Of a stretch of 64,000 bases of DNA, positions 54,979-64,000 are shown piece by piece. Under the pieces are notes generated by a model, which had not been told where the DNA came from, ran no database searches, and was given only the letters and a program-made list of their open reading frames with translations. The stretch's first letter is position 1, and each line of letters opens with the position of its first letter. A program made the translations under genes and the position numbers. Source of the DNA: Paenibacillus sp. BIC5C1 (GTDB lineage: Bacteria; Bacillota; Bacilli; Paenibacillales; Paenibacillaceae); contig NZ_CP135922.1 in the NCBI RefSeq assembly GCF_032399705.1, forward strand, positions 3,038,001 through 3,102,000, given 5' to 3'.

Positions 54979-56442
54979 ATGATCATGGATAAAAATGAAT
55001 ATTTGCAACAGATCGAAGAGACCATTGCCGAAGGAAAGTATAAGGACAATTGGAATTCCCTTAGTGCATTCAAGGTTCCCGAGTGGTACCAGAACGCCAA
55101 ATTCGGTATTTTCATTCACTGGGGGCTGTATTCTATTCCGGCTTATGATAGTGAATGGTATTCACGAAATATGTATATTGAGGGCTCCAAAGCTTATGAA
55201 CATCACCTTAGCGTTTATGGTCATCCGAAGGATTTTGGTTATAAAGATTTTATTCCGATGTTCCGTGCAGAGAAGTTTAACGCAGATGAATGGGCTGTGC
55301 TTTTTAAAAAGGCGGGGGCCCGATATGTGATGCCAGTAGCCGAACACCATGATGGTTTTCAAATGTACAAAAGCTCCATCTCCCACTATAACACACTTGA
55401 AATGGGACCCAAACGTGATCTGCTGGGTGAGATGAAGGACGCGTATGAGAAGCAGGGACTTACATTCTGTGTCTCGTCACACCGTGCGGAACATTGGTTT
55501 TTCATGTCTCATGGAAAAAGCTTCGATTCAGATGTCAAGGAGCCGCTCAGACGTGGTGATTTCTACTGGCCAGCCATGCCGGAACCGGATCATCATGACT
55601 TATACGGCTCACCTCCAACGGATGAATATTTGGAAGATTGGCTGATTCGTTGTTGTGAACTGGTGGATCAATACCAGCCGGGTGTTTTTTATTTTGACTG
55701 GTGGATCCAGACGGCAGCGTTCAAACCTTACTTGAAAAAATTCAGCGCCTACTATTATAACAAAGGTGAAGAGTGGGGCATTCCGGTAGCGATTAACTAT
55801 AAGCATGATGCCTTTATGCTCGGTTGTGCCGTACCGGATGTGGAGCGTGGACAATTCGCCGATCTGAAACCGTATTTCTGGCAAACGGATACGGCTGTCG
55901 CCAAAAATTCCTGGTGTTATACAGAAAACAACAACTATAAAACAGCAGATGAGATCATCAGGGACCTTGTTGATATTGTGAGCAAAAATGGCAGCCTGCT
56001 GCTGAATATTGGACCAAAAGCAGATGGCAGTATTCCAGATGAAGACAGAGATATTTTGCTCGCTATAGGACAATGGCTGGAAGTGAATGGCGAGGCGATC
56101 TATGACACGACGTTCTGGCGGACGTATGGGGAAGGGCCGACCGAGGTGAAGGAAGGACAGTTTACAGATGGCGAAACCAAGATCTTTACAAGTGAGGACA
56201 TCCGTTTCACCGTAAAAGAAAGCTGCCTCTATGCCACGGTTATGGCCTACCCGGAGAATGGGATCGTTCATATTCGTTCGCTGAAGGAAAACTCTCATCA
56301 TTTCCATGGACTGATCAGGGACATTCAGATATTGGGCTTTGACGAAGAACCGGAATGGAGCAGAACTGAAGAGTCCTTGGCGATAACGACAAGAAACGTT
56401 CAAAGCAGCTCACCCATCGTATTTAAATTAGAACTGGATTAA
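54979..56442 (+). CDS. GH29 alpha-L-fucosidase, cytoplasmic
   Basis: About 487 residues. The start WYQNAKFGIFIHWGLYSIPAYDSEWY and AEHHDGFQMYKSS are family hallmarks, and the nucleophile Asp is likely the one in GVFYFDWWI. The C-terminus is a beta-sandwich. No signal peptide, so it acts on imported fuco-oligosaccharides. Several ATGs lie close together; 54979 is six bases after GGAAGGA. Divergent AraC regulator upstream, terminator downstream. Confidence 0.92.
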   Translation: MIMDKNEYLQQIEETIAEGKYKDNWNSLSAFKVPEWYQNAKFGIFIHWGLYSIPAYDSEWYSRNMYIEGSKAYEHHLSVYGHPKDFGYKDFIPMFRAEKFNADEWAVLFKKAGARYVMPVAEHHDGFQMYKSSISHYNTLEMGPKRDLLGEMKDAYEKQGLTFCVSSHRAEHWFFMSHGKSFDSDVKEPLRRGDFYWPAMPEPDHHDLYGSPPTDEYLEDWLIRCCELVDQYQPGVFYFDWWIQTAAFKPYLKKFSAYYYNKGEEWGIPVAINYKHDAFMLGCAVPDVERGQFADLKPYFWQTDTAVAKNSWCYTENNNYKTADEIIRDLVDIVSKNGSLLLNIGPKADGSIPDEDRDILLAIGQWLEVNGEAIYDTTFWRTYGEGPTEVKEGQFTDGETKIFTSEDIRFTVKESCLYATVMAYPENGIVHIRSLKENSHHFHGLIRDIQILGFDEEPEWSRTEESLAITTRNVQSSSPIVFKLELD

Positions 56443-56451
56443 GAGAAAAGG

Positions 56452-56504
56452 ACAAAGGGCTATAACCAACAGGAACATGTACTGGTTATAGTCCTATTCT
56501 TTGT
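56452..56504. terminator. terminator between GH29 gene and deacetylase gene
   Basis: CTATAACCA and TGGTTATAG form the core stem, extended by ACAAAG/CTTTGT, around a loop of about 14 bases, between convergent genes. Confidence 0.7.
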
Positions 56505-56520
56505 GCGAATCTGCAATGGA

Positions 56521-57456
56521 CTACACTCGTTTGCGGGTTGAAAAAGATCGAGGGAGCGTTCTTCGTTTTTTGGACAAACGATGTAACTTCGCCAAACGCT
56601 GCCGCTTCAATAAGCGTTGGCGCAGATGGCGAGGCCGTCTTTTTTCTACTGTTTTGAGAGGTGATGTCATTTGTATTTGTGGTAGTTCGCATGATTCTTC
56701 CGTGGTATCCAGCACGGCTCTGTAGTTTATTGGCACAATGCCCAGCGCCTGTATCGTTCGGGGAACATCCTGATTGACAAACACGGCAAGCTCATGCTCG
56801 CGGATGTCCAGCCAGTTGGAAATTTCACGCAGAGCATCATCGACATATCCCGGATGACATACAATCTCCGTAATGCCATCTGGGAGCGTAGATAAATGTT
56901 GAAGTAATCGTTGCAAACCCTCATGATCTCCATAAGTATCCAACAGAATCGTATCCGTCATCCGAGGGGATGGCAGATCAGGGCTTGCATGCCGGACCTG
57001 AGATCGCCGAAGCGGGATGTTTTCCCGGACAGCTTTCTCGGCCATGATTTTGAATATGATGGGATCGTTTTGATGCAGCAGCTGATGGGAGTCGAGATGT
57101 GTAGGAGGAAGTAACGCTTGAGCCAAAACATTCCATTGAGCATCGAGTTCTATAGCAATATCAGCGAATTCTCGTATTAATCCGCACTGGCCTTGATGAA
57201 AAGCACCGTCAGGCTTCACCAAAGAAGGCACAAGAGCCGGATCGGACACAGGTCTCCCGTATGTCAGGTTGAAATGCAAACCGACTCCGAGGTCTGGCAG
57301 CGACCGGGCTAAACTCAATGCATGATCAAGGCCCGGCATATTTACCATCATTGAAGTGCTCGTAATTCCACCAGCGCGATACGCTTGAATAATTCCCTGA
57401 CTAACGCCGGGCGACAGTCCGAAATCATCCGCATTAATGATCACTTGCCTGCTCAT
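56521..57456 (-). CDS. YdjC/ChbG-type carbohydrate deacetylase with basic C-terminal tail
   Basis: About 311 residues. The start VIINADDFGLSPGVSQGI with the metal Asp pair, the LDSHQLLHQNDP histidines and VCHPGYVDD define the ChbG/HpnK deacetylases, which remove acetyl groups from chitobiose-like sugars. The frame opens at 57633, but AAGGAGATAAAGGC precedes ATG 57456. The last roughly 45 residues are an extremely Arg/Lys-rich tail (RRPRHLRQRLLKRQR and KKRRTLPRSF), not part of the usual domain. Confidence 0.88.
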   Translation of the reverse strand: MSRQVIINADDFGLSPGVSQGIIQAYRAGGITSTSMMVNMPGLDHALSLARSLPDLGVGLHFNLTYGRPVSDPALVPSLVKPDGAFHQGQCGLIREFADIAIELDAQWNVLAQALLPPTHLDSHQLLHQNDPIIFKIMAEKAVRENIPLRRSQVRHASPDLPSPRMTDTILLDTYGDHEGLQRLLQHLSTLPDGITEIVCHPGYVDDALREISNWLDIREHELAVFVNQDVPRTIQALGIVPINYRAVLDTTEESCELPQIQMTSPLKTVEKRRPRHLRQRLLKRQRLAKLHRLSKKRRTLPRSFSTRKRV

Positions 57457-57638
57457 GCCTTTATCTCCTTCCTTATTTTGAGAACGAATCATTCGCCATG
57501 TCCCCAATATATTAAAGGTCACAAGGTATGGACCGTTCATTCGCACAGGCCAGATAAAATACTTGGAATGCTGCCTTGTCCATGGTATATCCAGTTCGCA
57601 ATAAGAAATAATCGAGCTACATACAGAATACATTTAAT

Positions 57639-57652
57639 GTAAACGTTGTTAC
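57639..57652 (+). promoter_or_regulatory. cre-like site upstream of GH16 gene
   Basis: TGTAAACGTTGTTA matches the CcpA cre consensus at 13 of 14 positions. It lies about 65 bp before the GH16 start, a normal place for catabolite repression of a secreted glucanase. Confidence 0.5.
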
Positions 57653-57714
57653 GGATTGAGAAAAATGGGATGTCCCTTTTCGGAATCAGTCCGTTAATAT
57701 GGGGAGGGAAAAGA

Positions 57715-58953
57715 TTGTTGAGAAAAAGAAAAATCGTAAGTATGTTGGTGCTGTTCAGTTTCCTAATCGCTTTACTGCCTGGCACGACGACAAACGCAGC
57801 GACCAATTGGAATCTGGTGTGGAGTGACGAATTCAATGGAAGCTCTCTGAATACGTCGAACTGGTCTGCAGAGATTGGTACCGGCAGTGGTGGATGGGGA
57901 AATAATGAATTGCAGTATTATACGAATCGCACCGAGAACCTGCAAGTTACAGGTGGCAATCTGGTCATCACTGCACGCAAAGAAAATTACAATGGCAGTA
58001 GTTATACCTCGGCGCGAATCAAAACCCAAGGCTTGAAGGATTTTACTTACGGGAAAGTCGAAGCACGTATCAAGCTGCCGTCAGGTCAGGGACTCTGGCC
58101 TGCTTTTTGGATGCTGGGAAGCAACATTAATTCCGTTGGCTGGCCAAAGAGCGGAGAGATCGACATTATGGAGCGGGTCAACAACAATGCTTTTGTAAAC
58201 GGTACCGTTCACTGGGATGCTAACGGGCATGCCGATTATGGAAAGATATCGGAAAATCTTGATTTTTCCCAATTTCATGTGTATAGCATCGAATGGGATT
58301 CCAAATATATAAGATGGTTTGTGGATGGCAAACAATTCAATGAGTTTTACATTGAAAATGGAACAGGCAATACTGAGGAGTTTCAGCGTCCTTTTTTCCT
58401 CCTGTTGAATATGGCTGTGGGCGGGAATTGGCCTGGCAGCCCTAATAACGCGACACCTTTCCCATCCCAAATGCTGGTGGATTACGTACGGGTATATCAA
58501 GCAGCGAATACACCGAACATTATCAGCGGAGGCCTCTACACAATTGGTTCCAAAGCAAGCGGTAAAGTGTTGGATATCGTGGATGTATCCACGGCAAGCG
58601 GAGCCAAAGTACAACAATGGACCAATTACAGTGCGAGTAACCAAACGTTCAGGGTCGACAGCACAGGGGATGGTTTCTATAAACTTACGGCGGTTCATAG
58701 CGGAAAAGTTCTTGATGTGCCCAACTCAACAGCGTCACCCGGTGTGCAGCTTCAGCAATGGGATGATAACGGCTCTAACGCCCAAAGGTGGAGCATCCAG
58801 GATGCAGGGAACGGTTACTATAAAATCATTTCCAAAGTGAATGGATTGGCAGTAGATGTGTCGAGTTCTTCAACGGCAGATGGGGCTGTAATCCAGCAAT
58901 GGAATGATAACGGTACAGATGCACAAAGATGGTCGTTTAACAAATTGAATTAA
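57715..58953 (+). CDS. secreted GH16 beta-1,3(4)-glucanase with ricin-B lectin domain
   Basis: About 412 residues. Signal peptide to about residue 29 (cleavage TNA-AT), GH16 jelly-roll with the catalytic triad Glu148, Asp150, Glu153 in EIDIMER, then from about residue 275 a ricin-type beta-trefoil lectin with the QxW repeats (QQWTNYSASNQTF, QQWDDNGSNAQRW, QQWNDNGTDAQRW). Attacks laminarin or fungal and plant glucans outside the cell. TTG at 57715 follows GGGGAGGG; the earlier 57646 start would lengthen the signal region by 23 residues. No terminator seen after it. Confidence 0.9.
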   Translation: MLRKRKIVSMLVLFSFLIALLPGTTTNAATNWNLVWSDEFNGSSLNTSNWSAEIGTGSGGWGNNELQYYTNRTENLQVTGGNLVITARKENYNGSSYTSARIKTQGLKDFTYGKVEARIKLPSGQGLWPAFWMLGSNINSVGWPKSGEIDIMERVNNNAFVNGTVHWDANGHADYGKISENLDFSQFHVYSIEWDSKYIRWFVDGKQFNEFYIENGTGNTEEFQRPFFLLLNMAVGGNWPGSPNNATPFPSQMLVDYVRVYQAANTPNIISGGLYTIGSKASGKVLDIVDVSTASGAKVQQWTNYSASNQTFRVDSTGDGFYKLTAVHSGKVLDVPNSTASPGVQLQQWDDNGSNAQRWSIQDAGNGYYKIISKVNGLAVDVSSSSTADGAVIQQWNDNGTDAQRWSFNKLN

Positions 58954-59083
58954 TTAAACGGCAATAATTTTAGGTGTATTCATCACAAAATTTGATGTTG
59001 GTAATATATTGTTGACATCAGGCAAGTGATGTTCGCCCGGCCTGCGGACATTATCAAAGCTCCCAAGGAGGAGATTATGGAAC

Positions 59084-60727
59084 ATGAAATACAAAAAACG
59101 CAGTGGAGCCGGGGGAAGCGGCTTTAGAAAAGGCGGAGAAGAATTACATCATACGGGCATTGGTGAAGAAGCTCATTTACTCCTCAAATTAATAGGTGAA
59201 TTGAGAACTACCATTGCACAGGTATTTGCTAATCCAACTCAGGTTAATGTTTCTGTCTTAATAGAAATTTTGCGAAAGTTGCTGGCTTTGGTTCATCATT
59301 TGAAATTAAAGAAAGGAAACAAGTCGAGCCTGGAAGCAGCTTTGGAACTTTCGATTGCTTCAGCGGAGGTCATTCCCTTCTCTCCAATAAGTGTAGGCAT
59401 TAATTTGCAGCAATTGCTTGATTCGCTGTTGTCTGTAGTTTTACAGGAATGCATTCATTCCGCGGACAAAGACCAGTTGGTCATTGCTATTCGAGCAGCA
59501 GAAGTAGCTCTTGCCAACACACTTAGAAACTCAGGACTTCCAGGACCTGCGGGACCCGCAGGCCCAGCAGGTCCTGCCGGACCTCAAGGTGTTGCGGGTG
59601 CTCAAGGAACGATAGGTCCAGTGGGATCACAGGGTAACCCTGGCCCAGCGGGTGCAGCTGGTCTGAACGGAGCTACGGGAGCAACCGGAGCAACGGGCCC
59701 AGCAGGTGGTGCAACTGGAGCCACAGGAGTGACTGGAGCGACGGGAATTGTTGGATCAGCAGGCGTAACCGGAGCGACGGGCGATCCTGGTGTGGCGGGA
59801 GCGACGGGAGTAACTGGTGCTACGGGAGCCGCAGGATTGGCCGGAGCCACAGGGGTGACTGGAGCGACAGGAACAGCCGGCGTCACTGGTGTGACTGGTG
59901 CTACGGGAGCCGCAGGATTGGCCGGAGCCACAGGGGTGACTGGAGCGACAGGAACAGCCGGCGTCACTGGTGTGACTGGTGCTACGGGGGCCGCAGGATT
60001 GGCCGGAGCCACAGGGGTGACTGGAGTAACGGGAACAGCCGGCGTCACTGGTGTGACTGGTGCTACGGGGGCCGCAGGATTGGCCGGAGCCACAGGGGTG
60101 ACTGGAGCGACAGGAACAGCCGGCGTCACTGGTGTGACTGGTGCTACGGGAGCCGCAGGATTGGCCGGAGTAACTGGTATTACAGGCGTTACAGGAGCTA
60201 CAGGTTCGGGAGCGATCATTCCTTTTGCTTCTGGTGGTCCAGCCATTTTGACAACGATCGTTGGTGGATTGGTTGGTACAACAAGCCTGATTGGTTTCGG
60301 TAGCTCAGCAACGGGAATCAGCTTGGTGGGAGGCGCCATTGATTTAACAGGATCGGTAGTTGGACCACTCATTAACTGTGCTTTTTCGGCTCCAAGGGAT
60401 GGAGTTATAACTTCCATAGCTGCGTATTTTAGCACAACCGTAGCCTTATCTTTGGTTGGTTCAACGGTAACCATCACAGCACAACTGTTCAGCTCGCCTA
60501 CGCCAGACAACGCATTTACGGCTGTTCCTGGAGCTGTCGTGACACTGGCGCCTCCACTTACAGGTATTATCGCATTGGGCAGCATCTCCAATGGTATAAC
60601 AACCGGATTGGCTATCCCTGTGACTGCACAGACTCGTCTGTTGTTGGTGTTCTCGGCGACGGCTACCGGACTCACACTCGTGAATACCGTTGTCGGTTAT
60701 GCAAGTGGTGGCGTGAACATTACCTGA
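59084..60727 (+). CDS. collagen-like (GXY) BclA/BclB-type exosporium protein
   Basis: 547 residues in three parts: N-terminal helical domain (1-149), GXY collagen stretch (about 150-377, mostly GAT, GVT, GPA triplets) and a hydrophobic C-terminal beta-domain (378-547; [27 protein letters not shown]) of the type that trimerises BclA-like exosporium glycoproteins. No signal peptide, as for spore-surface proteins. The Thr-rich triplets are likely glycosylation sites. ATG 59084 is ten bases after AAGGAGGAG; the 59077 ATG is a 16-codon frame. Followed by a strong terminator. Confidence 0.88.
   Translation: MKYKKRSGAGGSGFRKGGEELHHTGIGEEAHLLLKLIGELRTTIAQVFANPTQVNVSVLIEILRKLLALVHHLKLKKGNKSSLEAALELSIASAEVIPFSPISVGINLQQLLDSLLSVVLQECIHSADKDQLVIAIRAAEVALANTLRNSGLPGPAGPAGPAGPAGPQGVAGAQGTIGPVGSQGNPGPAGAAGLNGATGATGATGPAGGATGATGVTGATGIVGSAGVTGATGDPGVAGATGVTGATGAAGLAGATGVTGATGTAGVTGVTGATGAAGLAGATGVTGATGTAGVTGVTGATGAAGLAGATGVTGVTGTAGVTGVTGATGAAGLAGATGVTGATGTAGVTGVTGATGAAGLAGVTGITGVTGATGSGAIIPFASGGPAILTTIVGGLVGTTSLIGFGSSATGISLVGGAIDLTGSVVGPLINCAFSAPRDGVITSIAAYFSTTVALSLVGSTVTITAQLFSSPTPDNAFTAVPGAVVTLAPPLTGIIALGSISNGITTGLAIPVTAQTRLLLVFSATATGLTLVNTVVGYASGGVNIT
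59816..60175 (+). repeat. 81-bp tandem repeat inside collagen-like gene
   Basis: Units begin at 59816, 59897, 59978, 60059 and 60140, each 81 bp (27 codons), four complete and a partial fifth, nearly identical at DNA level with a few substitutions (for example GTAACG in the third). Such direct repeats make the gene prone to expansion or contraction by slippage. Confidence 0.93.
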
Positions 60728-60763
60728 TTTAGTTTAGCGAACAACAGAATTAATAAATTGATG

Positions 60764-60808
60764 AAACAAGCTGCGCTCCATTTGAATTGGAGACAGCTTG
60801 TTTTTTTG
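60764..60808 (+). terminator. terminator after collagen-like gene
   Basis: AACAAGCTG pairs with CAGCTTGTT, with an inner TCCA/TGGA stem, followed by a run of T residues. Confidence 0.85.
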
Positions 60809-60974
60809 TTCTTTTAGGTTTATCTTCGACACAAACAGGATTGAATGAATTAACTGAGAAACCATCATCAGCTGAATGTCCCTGTATATTAAACATGCTA
60901 CTCTTTGGAAATCCTGAACAGGTGAACTGGAAGAGTGAATAATACAATTAGACGATATGTGCGTGGAGGGAACC

Positions 60975-61804
60975 ATGAATATAGAACAGCTCTTTTTCCA
61001 TATTTTATACTGCAACTCAAGAAAGCCGAAAGAACTTCGAACATTTTCAAATAAAGGAGTGCGAACGCTTCAGCATCATGAACTTATATTTATTACAGGT
61101 GGGAAAGCGGAGATTACCATCGATAGTAAAAGATATTCCATTCAGGAAGGCGTTCTAATCTATCTTCAACCGGATGTCCCTCACTTGATAGAGATTGACT
61201 TTAAAAATCCCATCAGTTTTTTTCAGTTCACTTCAGTTATGTCCGGATCGAGCAGAATGATAATACATGGACTGTGAACAATGACGTAGAGGTGTTTCCC
61301 TTGCCTGCTGTCCAGCAATTACAGGACTATTACCAATTGGAAGAAGTATTTAAACATATGGTGGAGACCTGGTATACGAAATTACCGGGTTATGAGTTTA
61401 GCACCAAGTCCTTATTACAGCAGTTGATTATCGCGATCGGCCAAAATGTAAAAAAGCGTCATCGTAATTATGCGACATCCCTGAAAGTGGAAAAGATCAT
61501 CAACTATATGAATCAACATCTGCATCGTAAAATCACCTTGACCGAATTATCTGAGCTCGTACAGTTATCAGCCCCGTATTTATCAAGAGCTTTCAAAGAG
61601 ATTACAGGATACTCCATCATAGAATTTTTCAACAAACTGAAGATGGATAAGGCAAAAGAGATCATTTTGGAAGGAAACAACAAAGTTAAAGAGGTTGCGC
61701 AGTTACTCGGTTACACGGATGAATTCTATTTCAGTAGGTTATTTAAACAATTGGAAGGGATGAGTCCAACGGAATTTTACAGCAAAAATGTCCATGGAGT
61801 TTAA
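60975..61804 (+). pseudogene. AraC family regulator broken by a one-base deletion in a T-run
   Basis: Two frames join into one AraC protein of about 276 residues. The first (60975-61277) holds the N-terminal cupin (TLQHHELIFITGGKAEITIDSKRYSIQEGV); the second (open from 61205, to 61804) holds its end and the AraC domain (LTELSELVQLSAPYLSRAFKEITG, VAQLLGYTDEFYFSRLFKQLEG). The break falls in seven T residues at 61217-61223; with eight, the reading becomes ISFFSVHFSYV, a normal AraC sequence. ATG 60975 follows GGAGGGAACC. Loss of function, phase switching or a sequencing error are all possible. Neighbour: MFS-isochorismatase pair. Confidence 0.85.
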
Positions 61805-61880
61805 CATAATGCATGGTGTACAGTCGTTCTGATCGCTAAGATGAGGATATGATTCTGAAGCGGGAGGAAGGCTTGTTGAT

Positions 61881-63110
61881 ATGCCGCTGTGGAAAAAAAA
61901 TTTGATTGTATGTTGGTTTGGAATGTTTGTGACCGGAGTTGGGATGAGCCAGATCGCACCGATTTTGCCGCTGTACATCAAGCAGCTTGGTGTGAACGAC
62001 TCAGCAGCGATTGCCCAATTCTCCGGAATTGCCTTTGGCATCACATTTGTACTTTCTGCCATTTTCTCCCCCATATGGGGAGCGGCTTCCGACCGATGGG
62101 GAAGGAAACCGATGCTTCTTCGAGCTAGTTTGGGCATGGCTATAGTAGTAGGTTGTATGGGATTCTCAACAAATGTGTACATGCTCATTGGACTTCGGCT
62201 ACTACAGGGTGTCATCACAGGATATAGCACCGCCTGTACGACGCTGATTGCGACCCAAACCGATTCCAAACATGCGGGCTATGCTCTGGGCACACTTTCA
62301 ACGGCCAACATTGCAGGTTCCTTGATCGGACCTACAATTGGTGGTTTCATCGGGGTGAATTGGGGACTCCAGAATTCATTTTTTATAACGGGTGGGCTGA
62401 TGATGATAGCCTTTATTACGACCGCCTTGTTTGTGAAAGAATCGTTCACGAGAGAGGACAAAGTGGTGCTTGGCCTCAGGGAAGTATGGCGAAAAGTGCC
62501 CGAGAAAAGTTTGACGATTAACTTATTCGTTACTTTTTTTGTACTCACTGTGGCCTTATATTCGGTGGAGCCTATCATTACCGTGTATATTACGCAGCTT
62601 TCCGGTAACACTTCGCATGTTGCTCTGTTGGCCGGAATCGTATTCTCGGCATCAGGACTCGCCAATCTCATTGCTGCACCAAGGTTGGGCAGGCTTTCGG
62701 ACCGAATAGGCGCACAGAAGGTCATATTGGTTGCTCTTCTAGCTGCCGGAATTCTCTTCATAGCACAGGCGTTTGTAGCGAGTCCGTGGCAATTGATGGG
62801 CCTGCGTTTTTTATTGGGATTGGCGGCAGCCGGGCTGATTCCTTCGGTGAATACTCTGATCAAAAAAATTACACCAGCTTCACTTACAGGTAGAATGTTC
62901 GGTTTCAACATGTCAGCAGGATATCTAGGAGTATTCGGCGGTGCCGTTTTAGGTGGACAAGTGGCTGCCTGGATGGGAATACGATATGTGTTCTTTATTA
63001 CCAGCGCATTGATATTGATCAATGCTGGCTGGGTGTATTTTAAGGTCTACAAAAAACTTGAAACGAATGGGAGAGAAGATCATGGAAAACTTGAAAAAAG
63101 CAGAAGCTGA
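61881..63110 (+). CDS. MFS multidrug efflux transporter
   Basis: A 409-residue, twelve-helix exporter. N-terminal ARSIG-like [17 protein letters not shown] and the loop motif [25 protein letters not shown] are those of the DHA1 multidrug group, with a second motif [13 protein letters not shown] in the C-half. ATG 61881 with GGGAGGAAGG. The stop overlaps the isochorismatase-family gene by 29 bp, so they are cotranscribed; the broken AraC gene upstream may have been their regulator. Confidence 0.9.
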   Translation: MPLWKKNLIVCWFGMFVTGVGMSQIAPILPLYIKQLGVNDSAAIAQFSGIAFGITFVLSAIFSPIWGAASDRWGRKPMLLRASLGMAIVVGCMGFSTNVYMLIGLRLLQGVITGYSTACTTLIATQTDSKHAGYALGTLSTANIAGSLIGPTIGGFIGVNWGLQNSFFITGGLMMIAFITTALFVKESFTREDKVVLGLREVWRKVPEKSLTINLFVTFFVLTVALYSVEPIITVYITQLSGNTSHVALLAGIVFSASGLANLIAAPRLGRLSDRIGAQKVILVALLAAGILFIAQAFVASPWQLMGLRFLLGLAAAGLIPSVNTLIKKITPASLTGRMFGFNMSAGYLGVFGGAVLGGQVAAWMGIRYVFFITSALILINAGWVYFKVYKKLETNGREDHGKLEKSRS

Positions 63111-63675
63111 GCAGCTTACAGCCGAAAGAACAGCGTTGGTTGTGATTGATTTGCAAAAGGGGATTGTGAATAGCCCGCTACAGGCTCCACATACAGGTGA
63201 GCAGGTGGTGCAGAATGCGGCCAAGTTAGCACAGGCTTTCACGGAAAAGGGAGCCTTTGTCGTGCTTGTAAAAGTCTCGTCAGTCGATGGAAAAGACATG
63301 TTGAAACCAAAAACGGATATGGAACGGGGAGCGATTCAGTTTAGCGCAGACTGGGATCAATTCGTGCCTGAAATGACTGCCCATACTCCTTATCATACGG
63401 TTGCCAAGCGTCAATGGGGTGCGTTCTTCGGTACCGATCTTGACCTCCAGTTGCGACGTCGGGGAATAGATACCATTGTATTAAGTGGCGTTTCCACGTC
63501 GATCGGTGTGGATACTACAGCGAGAGAAGCTTATCAGCACGGTTATCAACAGATTTTTGTTGAAGATGCAATGACGGCTGCTACCAAGGAAGAGCATGAC
63601 TACGTTTGTAAAACCATTTTCCCCAGATTGGGCCGCATTCGCTCCAGTGAAGAAGTGGTTACGGCGCTGAAATAG
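63082..63675 (+). CDS. isochorismatase-family hydrolase, without the usual Cys
   Basis: 197 residues. Catalytic Asp in [11 protein letters not shown] and Lys in [10 protein letters not shown] are present; the third position, Cys in nicotinamidase-like members, reads [15 protein letters not shown] with Gly, as in EntB/PhzD-type isochorismatases. The frame opens at 63022 but GGGAGAGAAG precedes ATG 63082, overlapping the MFS gene end. Substrate unknown. Confidence 0.88.
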   Translation: MENLKKAEAEQLTAERTALVVIDLQKGIVNSPLQAPHTGEQVVQNAAKLAQAFTEKGAFVVLVKVSSVDGKDMLKPKTDMERGAIQFSADWDQFVPEMTAHTPYHTVAKRQWGAFFGTDLDLQLRRRGIDTIVLSGVSTSIGVDTTAREAYQHGYQQIFVEDAMTAATKEEHDYVCKTIFPRLGRIRSSEEVVTALK

Positions 63676-63740
63676 TATAAGCGGGTGTATAACCAGGGAT
63701 TCTGAGGCAGATAAGGATCTATCAACAATAGCGCTAAAAT

Positions 63741-63784
63741 ACTCCAAGAAGGAGACATCTGATCAGATGTCTCCTTCTTGGAGT
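63741..63784. terminator. 44-bp perfect palindrome between convergent genes
   Basis: ACTCCAAGAAGGAGACATCT and its exact complement flank a TGATCA-type centre, making a stem of about 20 bp with almost no loop. On the minus strand it is followed by ATTTTAGC, so it likely ends the YtaF-like transcript; on the plus strand the T-run is poor. Confidence 0.65.
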
Positions 63785-63797
63785 TTGGCATACAAGA

Positions 63798-64000
63798 TTA
63801 GAACAAATTATTGGCTGCAATCAACAATAAGAGAACCCCGCTGACAAGTGTTCCGAACTGTCCCAATGTGAACGAACCAATACGAACGTTAGCCGCTTTG
63901 GCCCCCATCCACACGCCAAACCATACGGTAACAAAACTGCCGATGGCTGCGGTAAGGGAAATATACAAGGGGGATAGGCCCATCAGCCCGGCGCTTAGAC
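63798..64000 (-). CDS. YtaF/MntP-like membrane protein, C-terminal fragment
   Basis: The frame is open to the window end. The visible 67 residues (LSAGLMGLSPLYISLTAAIG, then FVTVWFGVWMG and GTLVSGVLLLLIAANNLF) show two or three membrane helices and the DALSAG-like and final GxLLLxIG pattern of YtaF sporulation membrane proteins and related MntP efflux proteins. The start lies outside the window, so the full domain cannot be checked. Confidence 0.65.
   Translation of the reverse strand, partial: LSAGLMGLSPLYISLTAAIGSFVTVWFGVWMGAKAANVRIGSFTLGQFGTLVSGVLLLLIAANNLF

Noticed and set aside
55609..56403. 264-residue minus-strand frame
   Set aside because: Antisense to the fucosidase gene; shadow frame.
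59816..60175. Regular 81-bp repeats as a possible CRISPR array
   Set aside because: Repeats are contiguous, in frame, without unique spacers, and encode collagen triplets.
59602..60675. 357-residue minus-strand frame rich in Pro, Val and Ala
   Set aside because: It is the mirror of the Gly-X-Thr collagen repeats; no ribosome site and the plus-strand gene has a clear domain order.

Overview
The window looks like chromosomal DNA of a Paenibacillus-type Firmicute. Supporting signs are strong AGGAGG-type ribosome binding sites with many GTG/TTG starts, several solute-binding-protein/LplBC-type permease clusters with YesM/YesN-type two-component systems and no ATPase gene, a BclA-like collagen protein, a DUF4023 mini-gene and a YtaF-like fragment. 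This is inference from gene content and style; no rRNA or marker gene is present. I saw no tRNA, rRNA, CRISPR array, prophage or replication origin. The only mobile element is one intact IS3-family copy.

Layout. 1-10.5 kb: housekeeping and accessory genes: a truncated SDR oxidoreductase, LysR, a TetR/DHA2 drug-efflux pair resembling lmrAB, a kinase-like protein, the IS3 element (4994-6294) sitting in the loop of an old terminator, an alpha/beta hydrolase, DinB-like and metallo-beta-lactamase-fold proteins, and a LysE exporter divergent from an XRE-cupin regulator. 10.5-24.6 kb: an arabinan-use locus: a secreted GH43 endo-arabinanase, a large GH51 arabinofuranosidase without a signal peptide, two permeases, histidine kinase, AraC-type response regulator and lipoprotein binding protein. 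24.6-31.9 kb: a second two-component system divergent from a second permease-permease-binding protein operon, with paired 21-bp-spaced direct repeats in between. 31.9-44.8 kb: a small hypothetical protein, large catalase, DUF4023, TrmB regulator, two MFS/GT-type resistance genes, two tandem sugar acetyltransferases, ROK regulator, GH1 6-phospho-beta-glucosidase with divergent LacI, DUF3817, a tiny secreted peptide and a thioredoxin-like protein. 44.9-51.1 kb: LacI regulator, third ABC importer and a GH30 enzyme, linked by an identical 16-bp palindromic operator. 51.1-64 kb: a repeat protein divergent from CgeB-like and WbsX-like glycosyltransferases, AraC divergent from a GH29 fucosidase, a YdjC/ChbG deacetylase with a very basic tail, a secreted GH16-ricin-lectin enzyme, the BclA-like collagen protein, a frameshifted AraC regulator, an MFS-isochorismatase pair and the end of a YtaF-like gene.

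How it works together. Most of the window is glycan scavenging: secreted enzymes (GH43, GH16) cut polymers outside, three CUT1-type importers (which must borrow an ATPase from elsewhere, as MsmX does in Bacillus) bring in oligosaccharides, and cytoplasmic enzymes (GH51, GH30, GH1, GH29, deacetylase) finish them. Local regulators (YesMN pairs, LacI, AraC, ROK) sit beside their targets, and several CcpA-like cre sites suggest carbon catabolite control. I did not find a clearly new multi-gene system; the best leads are the 28.1-kb repeat array, the IS-split terminator with its intact frameshift signal, the homopolymer-broken AraC gene, the orphan secreted peptide and the possible surface-glycosylation pair.
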